A program made the position numbers and the translations under genes. The notes under the pieces are model-generated. The model was not told where the DNA came from. It did not search any database and saw nothing but the letters and a program-made list of their open reading frames with translations. 64,000 nt of DNA from Thermohalobaculum sp039805905 (GTDB lineage Bacteria; Pseudomonadota; Alphaproteobacteria; Rhodobacterales; Rhodobacteraceae). Location: the NCBI GenBank assembly GCA_039805905.1, contig JBDIVM010000015.1:1-64000 (forward strand), written 5' to 3'. Numbering within the stretch: position 1 is the stretch's first letter; the number at the start of each line of letters is the position of its first letter. This document shows positions 43,306 through 52,734 of this stretch, piece by piece.

Positions 43306-45507
43306 ATGCGTGCCGATTTTCTGAACCACCCGGTCGAACCTGCCCCGAAGGCGCAACACGCGAAGTTCGACCCGACCGGGCCGGAGCGATTCCACAATCG
43401 CGAGCTGTCGTGGCTTGCCTTCAACTGGCGCGTTCTCGAGGAGGCCGGCAACCCGCGCGAGCCGCTCCTGGAGCGGCTCCGGTTCCTGTCGATCTCCGGC
43501 ACCAATCTGGACGAGTTCTACACCGTTCGCGTCGCCGGTCTCAGGGCGCAGATGCGCGCCGGTGTCGACCGGCTGTCGGATGATGGTCTCACCGCGGCCC
43601 AGCAACTCGAAATGATCGACACCGATTCGCTCAGGTTGCAGCGCGAGCAGCAGCGATGCTGGGGCAACCTGCGCCGGCTGCTGGCAGGGCAGGGCATACA
43701 CGTGGTCGAGGCGGCGGAGCTGTCTGCCGAGGACAGGGATTGGCTCGGGGAGTACTTCCTCACCCAGGTCTTTCCGATGATCACGCCGCTTGCCCTCGAC
43801 CCGGCACACCCCTTCCCCTTCATACCCAGTGCGGGGCTGGCGCTGGTGCTGGAGCTCTCGCGCTCCGCGGACGGCGAGGAGATGCAGGCCCTGATCCCGA
43901 TTCCCTCGCAGCTCAAGCGCTATGTCCGGCTGGCGGACGGCGCGAAGGGCGGGATCCGGTTCCTGCCGCTCGAGACGCTGCTCGAGCTCTTCCTCGGTCA
44001 GCTCTTCCCCGGTTACGATTCGGTCGGCCGTTGCGTATTCCGGGTGCTCCGCGACAGCGATCTTGAAATCGAGGAAGAGGCCGAGGATCTCGTGCGCGAG
44101 TTCGAGACGGCGCTGAAACGTCGCCGCCGCGGCAGCGTGATCAGGCTCAAGATCTCGGGTTCGTCGCCGCGTCTCAAGCGACTCATCTGCGACCAGCACC
44201 GGGTCGGCCCGGCCGAGGTCATCGAGGTCGACGGGATCGTCGGCATCGGCGATGTGTCCGAGCTCATCGTCGACGACCGGCCGGACCTGCGCTGGCACCC
44301 CTACGCGCCGCGGCTGCCGGAGCGCGTGCGCGATCACGACGGCGACATCTTCGCCGCCGTCCGGCAGAAGGACATGCTGCTGCACCATCCCTACGAGAGC
44401 TTCGAGATCGTGGTGCAGTTCCTGCAACAGGCGGCGCGCGACCCGAATGTGGTCGCGATCAAGCAGACGCTCTACCGCACCACGAAGGACAGCCCGATCG
44501 TCCAGGCACTCTGCGAGGCGGCCGAGGACGGCAAGTCGGTCACCGCGCTGGTCGAGTTGAAGGCCCGCTTCGACGAGGCGACCAACATCCGTCTTGCCCG
44601 CCAGCTCGAGCGGGCAGGGGCACAGGTCGTGTTCGGCTTCGTCGACCTGAAGACCCACGCCAAGATTTCGACCGTCGTCCGGCGCGAGGGGGGTGAACTC
44701 GTCACCTACTCGCATTTCGGAACCGGCAACTACCACCCGATCACGGCGCGGATCTATACCGACCTCTCGCTTTTCACCTGCTCGGCCGGGCACGCGCTCG
44801 ATGCGGCAAAGATCTTCAACTTCACCACCGGATATGCCGAGCCCCAGGGACTCCGGAAGGTGCAGGTTGCCCCGCTGACGCTGAAACGGACCCTGCTCGA
44901 GAAGCTTGCGGCCGAGGCGGATCATGCCCGGGCCGGCCGGCCCGCCCATGTATGGGTGAAGCTCAACTCGCTGATCGAGGCGGAGGTGATCGACGCCCTC
45001 TACGCTGCGTCGCGGGCGGGCGTGAAGATCGACATGGTGGTGCGCGGGATCTGCGGTCTCAGGCCGGGTGTGCCCGGGCTCAGCGAGAACATCCGCGTGA
45101 AGTCGATCGTTGGCCGGTTCCTCGAACACAGCCGCATCGTCTGCTTCGGCAACGGATATGGCCTGCCGTCGGAGCAGGCACTGGTCTATATCTCCTCCGC
45201 CGACTGGATGGACCGGAACCTCAACCGGCGGGTCGAGACGCTGGTGGAGATCGACAACCCGACCGTGCATGCGCAGATCATCGATCAGGTGATGGCGGCC
45301 AACCTGCGCGACGAAGCGCAGAGCTGGGTGCTGATGCCGGACGGCAGATATGTCCGCGCCGACGCAGTGGGCGAGGAGCCACTTTTCAGTTGCCATGAGT
45401 TCTTCATGAAGTATCCCTCGCTATCCGGACGCGGGCGCAGCGGCGCCGCCGATGCCCCGCGACTGACAAAGCCGCAGCCCGCGGCACAGGAGCGCTCACC
45501 TGTCTGA
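43306..45507 (+). CDS. ppk: Polyphosphate kinase 1
   Basis: A 733-residue enzyme that makes polyphosphate from ATP. N domain: RFHNRELSWLAFNWRVLEEA. Head and catalytic domains: HHPYESFEIVVQFLQQAARDPNV, KQTLYRTTKDSPIV, VELKARFDEATNI. The phosphorylated His lies in YSHFGTGNYHPITA near residue 470. GICGLRPGVPGLSENIRVKSIVGRFLEHSRI is also typical. It follows hdaA by 3 bases and precedes ppx. Confidence 0.97.
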   Translation: MRADFLNHPVEPAPKAQHAKFDPTGPERFHNRELSWLAFNWRVLEEAGNPREPLLERLRFLSISGTNLDEFYTVRVAGLRAQMRAGVDRLSDDGLTAAQQLEMIDTDSLRLQREQQRCWGNLRRLLAGQGIHVVEAAELSAEDRDWLGEYFLTQVFPMITPLALDPAHPFPFIPSAGLALVLELSRSADGEEMQALIPIPSQLKRYVRLADGAKGGIRFLPLETLLELFLGQLFPGYDSVGRCVFRVLRDSDLEIEEEAEDLVREFETALKRRRRGSVIRLKISGSSPRLKRLICDQHRVGPAEVIEVDGIVGIGDVSELIVDDRPDLRWHPYAPRLPERVRDHDGDIFAAVRQKDMLLHHPYESFEIVVQFLQQAARDPNVVAIKQTLYRTTKDSPIVQALCEAAEDGKSVTALVELKARFDEATNIRLARQLERAGAQVVFGFVDLKTHAKISTVVRREGGELVTYSHFGTGNYHPITARIYTDLSLFTCSAGHALDAAKIFNFTTGYAEPQGLRKVQVAPLTLKRTLLEKLAAEADHARAGRPAHVWVKLNSLIEAEVIDALYAASRAGVKIDMVVRGICGLRPGVPGLSENIRVKSIVGRFLEHSRIVCFGNGYGLPSEQALVYISSADWMDRNLNRRVETLVEIDNPTVHAQIIDQVMAANLRDEAQSWVLMPDGRYVRADAVGEEPLFSCHEFFMKYPSLSGRGRSGAADAPRLTKPQPAAQERSPV

Positions 45508-45625
45508 CCGGACGTCCATTGCGCGCCCGCAGCGCGGCGAGGCCCGGCCGGCGCGGCAGGGCGACTTCTTCGCCGGACAGCCGCCATCCTTCCCGGGGAT
45601 CGATCGGCCGGCCGGCCGGATCGGC

Positions 45626-47074
45626 GTGATCGACGTCGGCTCGAACTCGGTCCGCATGGTCGTGTTCGAGGGCGACTGCCGCAGCCCGGCGACCCTGTTC
45701 AACGAGCGGGTGATGTGCGGACTCGGAACACGCCTCGCGGACACCGGAACTCTGGATCCCCGCGCCAAGCATCGCGCGCTCGGGGCGCTGAAGCGGTTTG
45801 CCGCCATCGCGCCGGCGCTCCAGGTGGGAGCAATGGCGGCCGTCGCGACCGCTGCGGTGCGGGATGCAGCGGACGGGGCGGACTTCTGCCGGCAGGTGGA
45901 GCGCGAGACCGGGATCCGGCTGGTAATCCCCAGCGGCGCGGAGGAAGCGCGTCTCGCGGCGCTGGGCGTCGCCTTCGGCAATCCCCGGGCGGACGGGGTG
46001 GTGGTCGATCTCGGCGGCGCGTCGGTGGAACTCTGCCGGATCGAGAGGGGGAGACCCGGACGTGGCGTGACGACACCGCTCGGGCCGCTCCGGCTCTCGG
46101 GGCTACGCAAGCGTGCGGCGCTCGAGGCCGAGATCGCGCGGCATCTCGAGCCACAGCGCGAGGCATTCGGCCTCGGCGGCGGCCGGCTCCATCTGGTCGG
46201 CGGCTCCTGGCGTGCGCTCGCCCGGGCCCATATGATGCACGCAAGATACCCGCTCCAGGTCCTGCATGAGTACACGCTCGCGCGCGATGTCGCCGAGCAG
46301 GCTGCCGAATGGATCACCGTGAGTGCGCCGTCCGCGCTCGCCGAGCTGCCCGGCGTTTCCGAGAACCGGGCGCCGGTGTTGCCGGTTGCCGGGGCACTTC
46401 TGCGCAAGCTGATCGCGGTCCTGGAGCCGGGCGAGGTCGTGTTCTCGGGGTTCGGCCTGCGCGAGGGCCTCTGCCTCGAGCACATGCCATGGCTCCTGCG
46501 CGGAGACGATCCGCTGATCGCCGCCTGCGATGCACAGGAGGCGATCAGTGCGCGGGCGCCAGGATTCGGGCGAGAACTCGCTGCATGGGTAAAGGATATC
46601 CTGCCGCCGGAAGACCCCGAAGAAGATCGCCTGCTTGAAGCGGCGGCGCGTCTCGTCGACGTGAACTGGCGAATCCATCCGGATTACCGTGTCGCCAGCT
46701 CGTGGGAGACCGTGACCCAGACGACGATCACCGATCTCGGCCATGCCGGGCGGGTGTTCATTGGCGCGATTCTCGCGACCCGCTACAAGCGCAACCGGAA
46801 GCTGCTGGAGCAGAGCGGCCTGCTGCGCCTCTCGACCCGCGCCGCCATCGATCGGGCCGTTCGGTTCGGCTACGCCTTCCGGGTCGGGACCGTACTTGCC
46901 GGTGCGACACCGGGCATTCTGCCGCTGACGCGCTTCGAGCGCAGTTCCGGCGAAACCGAGCTGGTTCTGACCGGGAATGCGGCGGATTTCATGGGCGAGG
47001 AGGTCGAGAAGCGTCTGCGACAGTTCGGAAAGGAACTCGGTTCGGATATCGGATGGCGCATCGAGCGGGAGTGA
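45626..47074 (+). CDS. ppx: Exopolyphosphatase (Ppx/GppA family)
   Basis: A protein of at least 482 residues of the Ppx/GppA phosphatase family, which removes phosphate from polyphosphate and may also act on pppGpp. The ASKHA phosphate loops are present: VIDVGSNSVRMVVFEG at the start and VVDLGGASVELCRI near residue 130. GLREGLCLEHM lies near 280, followed by the HD-like C-terminal part. GTG at 45626 is the first standard start codon but begins inside the first beta-strand. The open frame continues upstream to a CTG at 45500 that follows AGGAG by 8 bases and overlaps the ppk stop, so the true start is probably there. Confidence 0.9.
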   Translation: MIDVGSNSVRMVVFEGDCRSPATLFNERVMCGLGTRLADTGTLDPRAKHRALGALKRFAAIAPALQVGAMAAVATAAVRDAADGADFCRQVERETGIRLVIPSGAEEARLAALGVAFGNPRADGVVVDLGGASVELCRIERGRPGRGVTTPLGPLRLSGLRKRAALEAEIARHLEPQREAFGLGGGRLHLVGGSWRALARAHMMHARYPLQVLHEYTLARDVAEQAAEWITVSAPSALAELPGVSENRAPVLPVAGALLRKLIAVLEPGEVVFSGFGLREGLCLEHMPWLLRGDDPLIAACDAQEAISARAPGFGRELAAWVKDILPPEDPEEDRLLEAAARLVDVNWRIHPDYRVASSWETVTQTTITDLGHAGRVFIGAILATRYKRNRKLLEQSGLLRLSTRAAIDRAVRFGYAFRVGTVLAGATPGILPLTRFERSSGETELVLTGNAADFMGEEVEKRLRQFGKELGSDIGWRIERE

Positions 47075-47475
47075 TGGGCAAGAAAATAAATGTAAACAGA
47101 TATTTAACTAGTTTCTCTAATTAATCGGAGTCGAAACGCTCCATGAGCTGTTGCTTGAAAAAGCGAAAACGACCTGCTCTCGGCAGGTCGTTTCCTCCCC
47201 CAGACTTGGACCGGGATCTTCTGTCCCTTGTTCTCTGTGGCGAATCGGATAGCGCATTCACGGGCTTGAGTCACGTTACATCATGCGCGAATTCCATCCT
47301 GCGGAAGCAACCGTGGCTTGTATGCCGCAGAGGGCGACTCGCCGAACCCGATTGCCCCCGGCCAGGGTGCTGTTCGCCGCTTCGGGACCCAAGACGGGTT
47401 GGCGTGCTTGCTCTTCCGCGTCGCCTCGCCTACACCGGCCGGCGATCCCGAGAGCAGCCGCAACCGAGGACCGCG
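47075..47475. other. 401-bp intergenic region with AT-rich patch, no recognised gene
   Basis: Between ppx and proS no protein gene is convincing. The first 65 bases are far richer in A and T than the genome and contain runs such as GTAAACAGATATTTAAC and CTAATTAAT. A strong hairpin lies at 47167-47193. The remaining 280 bases up to proS show no motif I recognise, apart from GAGGA before the proS ATG. An unannotated small RNA from about 47100 to 47193 is possible. Confidence 0.6.
47167..47193 (+). terminator. Perfect 11-bp hairpin after ppx
   Basis: AAACGACCTGC-TCTCG-GCAGGTCGTTT is a perfect 11-bp stem with a 5-base loop whose 3' arm ends in TTT. It lies 93 bases after the ppx stop and can serve as a terminator for the ppk-ppx operon or as the 3' end of a small RNA. 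Confidence 0.7.
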
Positions 47476-48816
47476 ATGCGCCTGACCCGCTTTTTTCTAC
47501 CCGTGCTGAAGGAGACCCCCGCCGAGGCACAGATCGTCTCGCACAGGCTTATGCTGCGCGCCGGCATGATCCGCCAGGCGAGTGCGGGGATCTACTCGTG
47601 GCTGCCGCTCGGCTTCCGGGTGCTTCGCCGGATCGAGGAGATCGTCCATCAGGAGCAGCAGCGTGCCGGTGCCATCCCCATGCTGATGCCCACCATTCAG
47701 TCGGCCGATCTCTGGCGCGAATCCGGCCGCTATGACGATTACGGGCCGGAGATGCTGCGCTTTAAGGACCGGCACGAGCGCGACATGCTCTACGGGCCGA
47801 CCAATGAGGAGATGATTACCGAGATCTTCCGCGCCTACTGCTCGTCCTGGCGCGACGTGCCGAGGAATCTCTACCACATCCAGTGGAAGTTCCGCGACGA
47901 GGTTCGCCCCCGATTCGGGGTGATGCGCGGACGCGAGTTCCTGATGAAGGACGCGTATTCCTTCGACCTCGATCGTGCGGGCGCGATCCACAGCTACAAC
48001 CAGATGATGGTTGCCTACCTGCGCACCTTCGATCGCATGGGACTCAAGGCCGTCCCGATGCGCGCCGAGAGCGGACCGATCGGAGGCGACCACGCGCACG
48101 AGTTCCTGATCCTCGCGGATACCGGGGAGACCCAGGTTTTCCTCGATCGCAGGCTGCTCGACCTCAGCTTCCGCGACCGTGCCTTGGACTACGAAGACAG
48201 GGCGCAGCTCCAGGCCATCTGCGAGGAGTGGACAGGCGCCTATGCGCGCACCGACGACACGCACGACCAGGCATTGTTCGAGCGTATGGTGCCGGCGGAG
48301 CGGCGCGTCACCGCGCGCGGCATAGAGGTCGGCCACATCTTCTATTTCGGCACCAAGTATTCCGAGCCGCTCGGCGCCGTGATCGCTACGCCGGAGGGCG
48401 AGAAGGTGCCGATCCACGGCGGCAGCTACGGCATTGGCGTCAGCCGGCTCGTGGCCGCGATCATCGAGGCGAGCCACGACGAGAAGGGCATCATCTGGCC
48501 CGAGGGCGTGACGCCGTTCCATGTCGGCCTCGTCAATCTGAAGCAGGGAGATGCCGCAACCGACAGCGCCTGTCTCGCCCTCTACCGGGATCTCTCGGAT
48601 GCCGGACTCGACGTGCTCTATGACGACCGCGACGAGCGGGCAGGAGCGAAGTTTGCCGCCATGGAGCTGATCGGCCTGCCATGGCGCATCACCATCGGGC
48701 CACGGGGCCTCGCCGCCGGAGTTGTCGAACTGACCTCGCGGCGCACCGGGGAAACCTGGGAGCTTGCGCCTGCGGAAGCCGCAGAACGCCTGACTGGCAT
48801 CTACAAGGGGCTGTGA
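47476..48816 (+). CDS. proS: Prolyl-tRNA synthetase (short type)
   Basis: A 446-residue class II synthetase. Class II motifs: motif 1 around GFRVLRRIEEIVHQEQQRAGAIPMLMP, motif 2 IQWKFRDEVRPRFGVMRGREFLMKD and motif 3 HGGSYGIGVSRLVAAIIE. The insertion domain of about 180 residues that edits Ala-tRNA-Pro in E. coli ProRS is absent, as is usual in alphaproteobacteria, where a separate editing protein takes over. The anticodon-binding domain ends the protein (VLYDDRDERAGAKFAAMELIGLPW). GAGGA precedes the ATG at 47476. The Lol genes follow after 7 bases. Confidence 0.96.
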   Translation: MRLTRFFLPVLKETPAEAQIVSHRLMLRAGMIRQASAGIYSWLPLGFRVLRRIEEIVHQEQQRAGAIPMLMPTIQSADLWRESGRYDDYGPEMLRFKDRHERDMLYGPTNEEMITEIFRAYCSSWRDVPRNLYHIQWKFRDEVRPRFGVMRGREFLMKDAYSFDLDRAGAIHSYNQMMVAYLRTFDRMGLKAVPMRAESGPIGGDHAHEFLILADTGETQVFLDRRLLDLSFRDRALDYEDRAQLQAICEEWTGAYARTDDTHDQALFERMVPAERRVTARGIEVGHIFYFGTKYSEPLGAVIATPEGEKVPIHGGSYGIGVSRLVAAIIEASHDEKGIIWPEGVTPFHVGLVNLKQGDAATDSACLALYRDLSDAGLDVLYDDRDERAGAKFAAMELIGLPWRITIGPRGLAAGVVELTSRRTGETWELAPAEAAERLTGIYKGL

Positions 48817-48823
48817 GGGTAGG

Positions 48824-50110
48824 GTGAGCGACGCGACCTCCGTCGCCGAGGACATTCCGCCGCGCCCGTTCTCGCGGCTCGAATGGATGATTGCGTGGCG
48901 CTATCTCCGCGCCCGGCGGAACGAAGGGGCTATCTCGGTGATCGCCGGCTTCTCGCTTGCCGGAATCCTGCTCGGCGTCGGCACCCTGATCGTGGTGATG
49001 TCGGTAATGAACGGCTTCCGGGTCGAGCTCGTGGGCCGCATCCTCGGCGCCCAGGCCCATATCCTCGTGCTGTCCTCGGCGCCCGGCGGGCTCGCCGGCT
49101 ACGACGCGCTGGCCGCGAAGCTCGCGCAGAACACCCAAGTCACGCGGGCCGCCCCGGCGATCGAGGGCCAAGTGATGGCCTCGGCGGACGCCGGCAATGC
49201 CGGCGCGCTGGTCCGCGGCCTGCGCAAGCAGGACCTGCTGACCCTGCCGGGCGTCGCGCATCCCGAAAGCGCGCAGGGGAGCCTCGACGACTACGAGCGC
49301 GGGGTCGCCATCGGCGAGGGACTGGCGCGCAAGCTCAGGCTCGGCGTCGGCGACAGCATCACGCTGGTCAGCCCGCGCGGGCTCACCACGCCCTTCGGGG
49401 TAAAGCCGACGATCAAGAGCTACGAGATCGCCTACATCTTCCGCATCGGCATGAGCGAGTACGACAAGGTCTTCGTGTTCATGCCGCTCGAGGAGGCGCA
49501 GGCCTATTTCCGCAAGGATGGCACGGTCGATGCCATCGAGATCATGGTCAGGGAGCCGGACCGGGTCGAGGAGATCGGGGCCGGGATGTTCCCGATGCTG
49601 CCGCAGGATGTCTATCTGTGGAACTGGCAGCGGGCGAACGGCTCGTTCATCTCGGCGCTGAAGGTCGAGGCGAACGTGATGTTCATGATCCTTTCGCTGA
49701 TCATCCTGATCGTTGCGCTGAACATCGTCTCGGGCCTGATCATGCTGGTGAAGGAGAAGGGACGCCACATCGCCATCATGCGCACCTTCGGCATGACGCG
49801 CGGCGCGATCCTGCGCATCTTCTTCATCTGCGGCGCGGCGATCGGCGTCACCGGCACGGTGCTGGGCGTGATCGCGGGGGTGCTGTTCACCATCTACATC
49901 CAGGAGATCCAGGGCGCGGTCGAGGCTCTGTCGGGCACCTCGGTCTGGGACCCGGAGCTGCGCTTCCTGACCCGGCTGCCCGCAGTGCTTCAGTTCGGCG
50001 ACGTGATGCTGACCTGCACGGTCTCGCTCGTCTTCGCCTTCCTCGCCACGCTCTATCCGGCCCGGCGGGCAGCAAAGCTCGATCCCGTCGAGGCGCTCCG
50101 CTATGAGTGA
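48824..50110 (+). CDS. lolC: Lipoprotein-releasing ABC transporter permease (LolC/E type)
   Basis: A 428-residue inner-membrane permease that extracts lipoproteins for transfer to LolA. A first transmembrane helix lies near residue 40-60 (SLAGILLGVGTLIVVMSVMN), a periplasmic domain spans about 65-280, and three helices follow (MFMILSLIILIVALNIVSG onward). NGFRVELVGRILG and EKGRHIAIMRTFGMTRGAILRIF are family signatures. A single permease is typical of alphaproteobacteria, where it probably replaces both LolC and LolE. GTG at 48824 follows GAGGGTAGG. It overlaps lolD by 8 bases. Confidence 0.95.
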   Translation: MSDATSVAEDIPPRPFSRLEWMIAWRYLRARRNEGAISVIAGFSLAGILLGVGTLIVVMSVMNGFRVELVGRILGAQAHILVLSSAPGGLAGYDALAAKLAQNTQVTRAAPAIEGQVMASADAGNAGALVRGLRKQDLLTLPGVAHPESAQGSLDDYERGVAIGEGLARKLRLGVGDSITLVSPRGLTTPFGVKPTIKSYEIAYIFRIGMSEYDKVFVFMPLEEAQAYFRKDGTVDAIEIMVREPDRVEEIGAGMFPMLPQDVYLWNWQRANGSFISALKVEANVMFMILSLIILIVALNIVSGLIMLVKEKGRHIAIMRTFGMTRGAILRIFFICGAAIGVTGTVLGVIAGVLFTIYIQEIQGAVEALSGTSVWDPELRFLTRLPAVLQFGDVMLTCTVSLVFAFLATLYPARRAAKLDPVEALRYE

Positions 50111-50780
50111 GGCGCTGGAGCTCGCCGGCATCGTCCGCACCTTTCGGCAGGGACCGCGCGAGGTTCGGGTGCTCAGGGGTGCAGACCTCGCGATCGCGCC
50201 TGGCGAGGTTGTGGCGCTGGTGGCACCCTCCGGGGCCGGAAAGTCGACGCTCCTGCAGATTGCCGGACTTCTGGACGCGCCGACTGCCGGCACGGTGTCG
50301 GTTGGCGGCCAGGCCTATTCGGGCCTCGATGATGCCGACCGGACCGCCGCCCGGCGCAGGCTGCTGGGGTTCGTATACCAGTTTCACCACCTGCTGCCCG
50401 AGTTCTCGGCCGAGGAAAATCTGGTCATTCCAATGATGACGGCGGGCGCCGGAAAGGCGTCGGCGCTTGCGCGCGCTGGCGCTCTGCTGGAACGGGTCGG
50501 TCTCGCCGACCGGCGGACCCACCGGCCGGCCGAGCTCTCGGGCGGAGAGCAGCAGCGGGTGGCGATCTGCCGGGCGCTGGCGAACCGGCCGCGGGTGCTG
50601 CTGGCGGACGAACCGACCGGCAATCTCGACCCCGAGACATCGGGCCGGGTCTTTGCGATGCTGCTGGACGTGGTGCGCGAGACCGGGCTCGCGGCGCTGA
50701 TCGCCACCCACAACCACGCGCTCGCCTCGCGCATGGACCGCACCGTGCGCCTTGCGGACGGCATCATTCGCGGCGATTGA
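50103..50780 (+). CDS. lolD: Lipoprotein-releasing ABC transporter ATPase LolD
   Basis: A 225-residue ABC ATPase that powers lipoprotein release. Walker A is APSGAGKSTLLQ near residue 41, the signature is LSGGEQQRVAICRAL near 143, and Walker B is VLLADEPTGNLDPET near 164, followed by the switch His in ATHNHALASRM. The Q-loop reads VYQFHHLLPEFSAEENL, typical of LolD. Its ATG lies inside the permease stop region, so the two subunits are translationally coupled. Confidence 0.96.
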   Translation: MSEALELAGIVRTFRQGPREVRVLRGADLAIAPGEVVALVAPSGAGKSTLLQIAGLLDAPTAGTVSVGGQAYSGLDDADRTAARRRLLGFVYQFHHLLPEFSAEENLVIPMMTAGAGKASALARAGALLERVGLADRRTHRPAELSGGEQQRVAICRALANRPRVLLADEPTGNLDPETSGRVFAMLLDVVRETGLAALIATHNHALASRMDRTVRLADGIIRGD

Positions 50781-50829
50781 GGCCGGCCGGGGCGGTGACG
50801 CCGGGCGGCGACTCGCCTATATTCAGGGC

Positions 50830-51522
50830 ATGGTCCGGCTGCTCCCCCTGCTGCTCCTGATCCTGACGGTCGTCGGAACGATCGCGTTCTCGTCATGGCA
50901 GTCGGGACGGACGCTGCGCCGGCGCTCGCGGGTGCTGATGAACGACCAGATCGAGGCGTTGCTGAACCGGCTGGCGCGCACTGCCGGGATCGACCGGGTC
51001 GAGGTGCGGCTGCTGGACATGCCGGTGATCAACGGACTCGCCACCGCGACCGGGGAAATCTACATTACCAGCGGTCTGTTCCGCGCCTTCCAGACCGGGC
51101 GGATCAGCGCGCCCGAGCTCGCCTCGGTGGTGGCGCATGAGCTCGGCCACCTGGCGCTCGGGCATACCCGGCGCCGGATCATCGACGTGACCGGGGCGCA
51201 GACGCTGCACATCGTGCTGGGCTCGATCCTGAACCGCTTCATCCCGATCCTCGGCTGGATCGTGGCGCGCTGGGTTGCGCTCTTCCTCGTCACCCGGCTG
51301 ACCCGCAAGGACGAGTTCGAGGCCGATGCCTATGCCACCGCGCTGATGATCCGCTCGGGCCTCGGCGCCGCACCGCAGGCACGGATGCTGGAGAAGCTGC
51401 TGGCGCTGGTGCCGGAGTCGCGAACCCAGGAGCTCGACTGGCTCGCCTCGCATCCGCCGGTGGCCGAGCGCACCGCGGCGATCCGCGCCAATGCCGAGCG
51501 CTGGGCCGCTTCGGCTGGGTAG
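50830..51522 (+). CDS. M48 family membrane metallopeptidase
   Basis: A 230-residue membrane protease of the HtpX/Ste24 family. An N-terminal hydrophobic helix (LLPLLLLILTVVGTIAF) anchors it. The zinc site is VAHELGHLALGH near residue 103, and the third ligand Glu lies in KDEFEADAYATAL near 165. A second hydrophobic hairpin (IPILGWIVARWVALFLVTRL) sits between them. It probably removes damaged membrane proteins. ATG at 50830 is the start, 49 bases after lolD. The catabolic cluster begins on the opposite strand just downstream. Confidence 0.9.
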   Translation: MVRLLPLLLLILTVVGTIAFSSWQSGRTLRRRSRVLMNDQIEALLNRLARTAGIDRVEVRLLDMPVINGLATATGEIYITSGLFRAFQTGRISAPELASVVAHELGHLALGHTRRRIIDVTGAQTLHIVLGSILNRFIPILGWIVARWVALFLVTRLTRKDEFEADAYATALMIRSGLGAAPQARMLEKLLALVPESRTQELDWLASHPPVAERTAAIRANAERWAASAG

Positions 51523-51540
51523 GGGGCCGGCGGGGCGGGC

Positions 51541-52734
51541 TCAGACCACCCCCTTCGCTCTCAGCGCCTCGATGGCCTGTGCATCATAGCCGAGGCGGCG
51601 CAGGATCGAGCCGGTGTCGACGCCGAGGGCAGGTCCTGCATTGCGCGGCGACTCGGCACCGGCAACCCGAAGGGGACCGGAGAGCATCCGGACGATCTCC
51701 GCCCCGTCCGGGCCCGAGAATCCGGCGATCCGTCCCGTTCCGGCGACGAACGGATCGCCCAGCGCAGCGGCCACGTCGTTGACCGGCGCGACCGGCACGA
51801 CGCCCCGCAGCCGGTCCAGCCACTCTGCGGTGGTGTGCGCCGAAAGCGCCGCGTCGAGCATCTCCGTTACCTCGGCCCGGTGCTCCAGCCGCGACGCGAA
51901 GCTGGCAAAGCGTGAGTCGGCGCCCCAGTCCGGCCGCCCCAGCGCCTCGCAGAGGATCGGCCAGAACTTCTCCTTGTTGCACATGACGAAGAGCCAGCCG
52001 TCCTTCGTCCGGTAGAGCTGCGAGGGGGTCAGCGACGGGTGCGATGACCGCGGTTCGCGCCCCTGGTTCACGCCGGCATTCAGATACCAGGTGGCCAGAT
52101 AGCCGAGATTGTGCAGGGCCGTGTCGAACAGCGAGGTATCGACGTCCATCCCCTTACCTGACGCCCGCGCCCCGATCACTCCGCAGGCCAGCCCGAAGGC
52201 CGCCATCAGACCGGTCATCATGTCGACGACCGAAAGACCGAAGCGCGCCGGCGGCCCGTCCGGCTCGCCGGTGAGGCTCAGATAGCCGGCCTCGGCCTGC
52301 ATCAGGTAGTCGTAACCCGGCCAGCCCGCCCGCGGACCGTCGCGGCCATAGGCCGAGAGATGGGCGCAGACGATGGCAGGGTTGAGCGGGCCGAGCGCGG
52401 CGTAGTCGAGCCCGAGCTTCGCCGGCAGGTCGCCGCGAAGGTTGTTCAACACCGCATCGGCCCCGGCGACCAGCCGGCGAAACACCTCGCGCCCCTCGAC
52501 CGTCTTGAGGTTCAGCGTCAGCGAGCGCTTGTTGCGGTTGAACGAGTGGAAGAACTGGCTCGATCCGTCGGCAAGGAAATGCGGGCCGATGCCCCGGGCC
52601 ATGTCGCCGCCGTCGGCCGGGTTCTCGATCTTGATCACCTCGGCGCCGAGATCGGCCAGCAGCATGGTCCCGAATGGTCCGGCGCCGTATTGCTCGACGG
52701 CGAGGATCGTGACGCCTGAGAGCGGCAGCGTCAC
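51541..52734 (-). CDS. Class III CoA-transferase (CaiB/BaiF family), first copy
   Basis: A 397-residue family III CoA-transferase, moving CoA between carboxylic acids. LSGVTILAVEQYGAGPFGTMLLADLGAEVIKIE at the N-terminus and the catalytic Asp in FGLSVVDMMTGL near residue 170 are intact. RSLTLNLKTVEGREVFRRLV is also typical. A GTG start overlaps the acyl-CoA dehydrogenase stop (GTGA), so it is the last gene of the minus arm and coupled to its neighbour. The acid it activates is unknown; in such clusters succinyl-CoA is often the donor. Confidence 0.92.
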   Translation of the reverse strand: MTLPLSGVTILAVEQYGAGPFGTMLLADLGAEVIKIENPADGGDMARGIGPHFLADGSSQFFHSFNRNKRSLTLNLKTVEGREVFRRLVAGADAVLNNLRGDLPAKLGLDYAALGPLNPAIVCAHLSAYGRDGPRAGWPGYDYLMQAEAGYLSLTGEPDGPPARFGLSVVDMMTGLMAAFGLACGVIGARASGKGMDVDTSLFDTALHNLGYLATWYLNAGVNQGREPRSSHPSLTPSQLYRTKDGWLFVMCNKEKFWPILCEALGRPDWGADSRFASFASRLEHRAEVTEMLDAALSAHTTAEWLDRLRGVVPVAPVNDVAAALGDPFVAGTGRIAGFSGPDGAEIVRMLSGPLRVAGAESPRNAGPALGVDTGSILRRLGYDAQAIEALRAKGVV

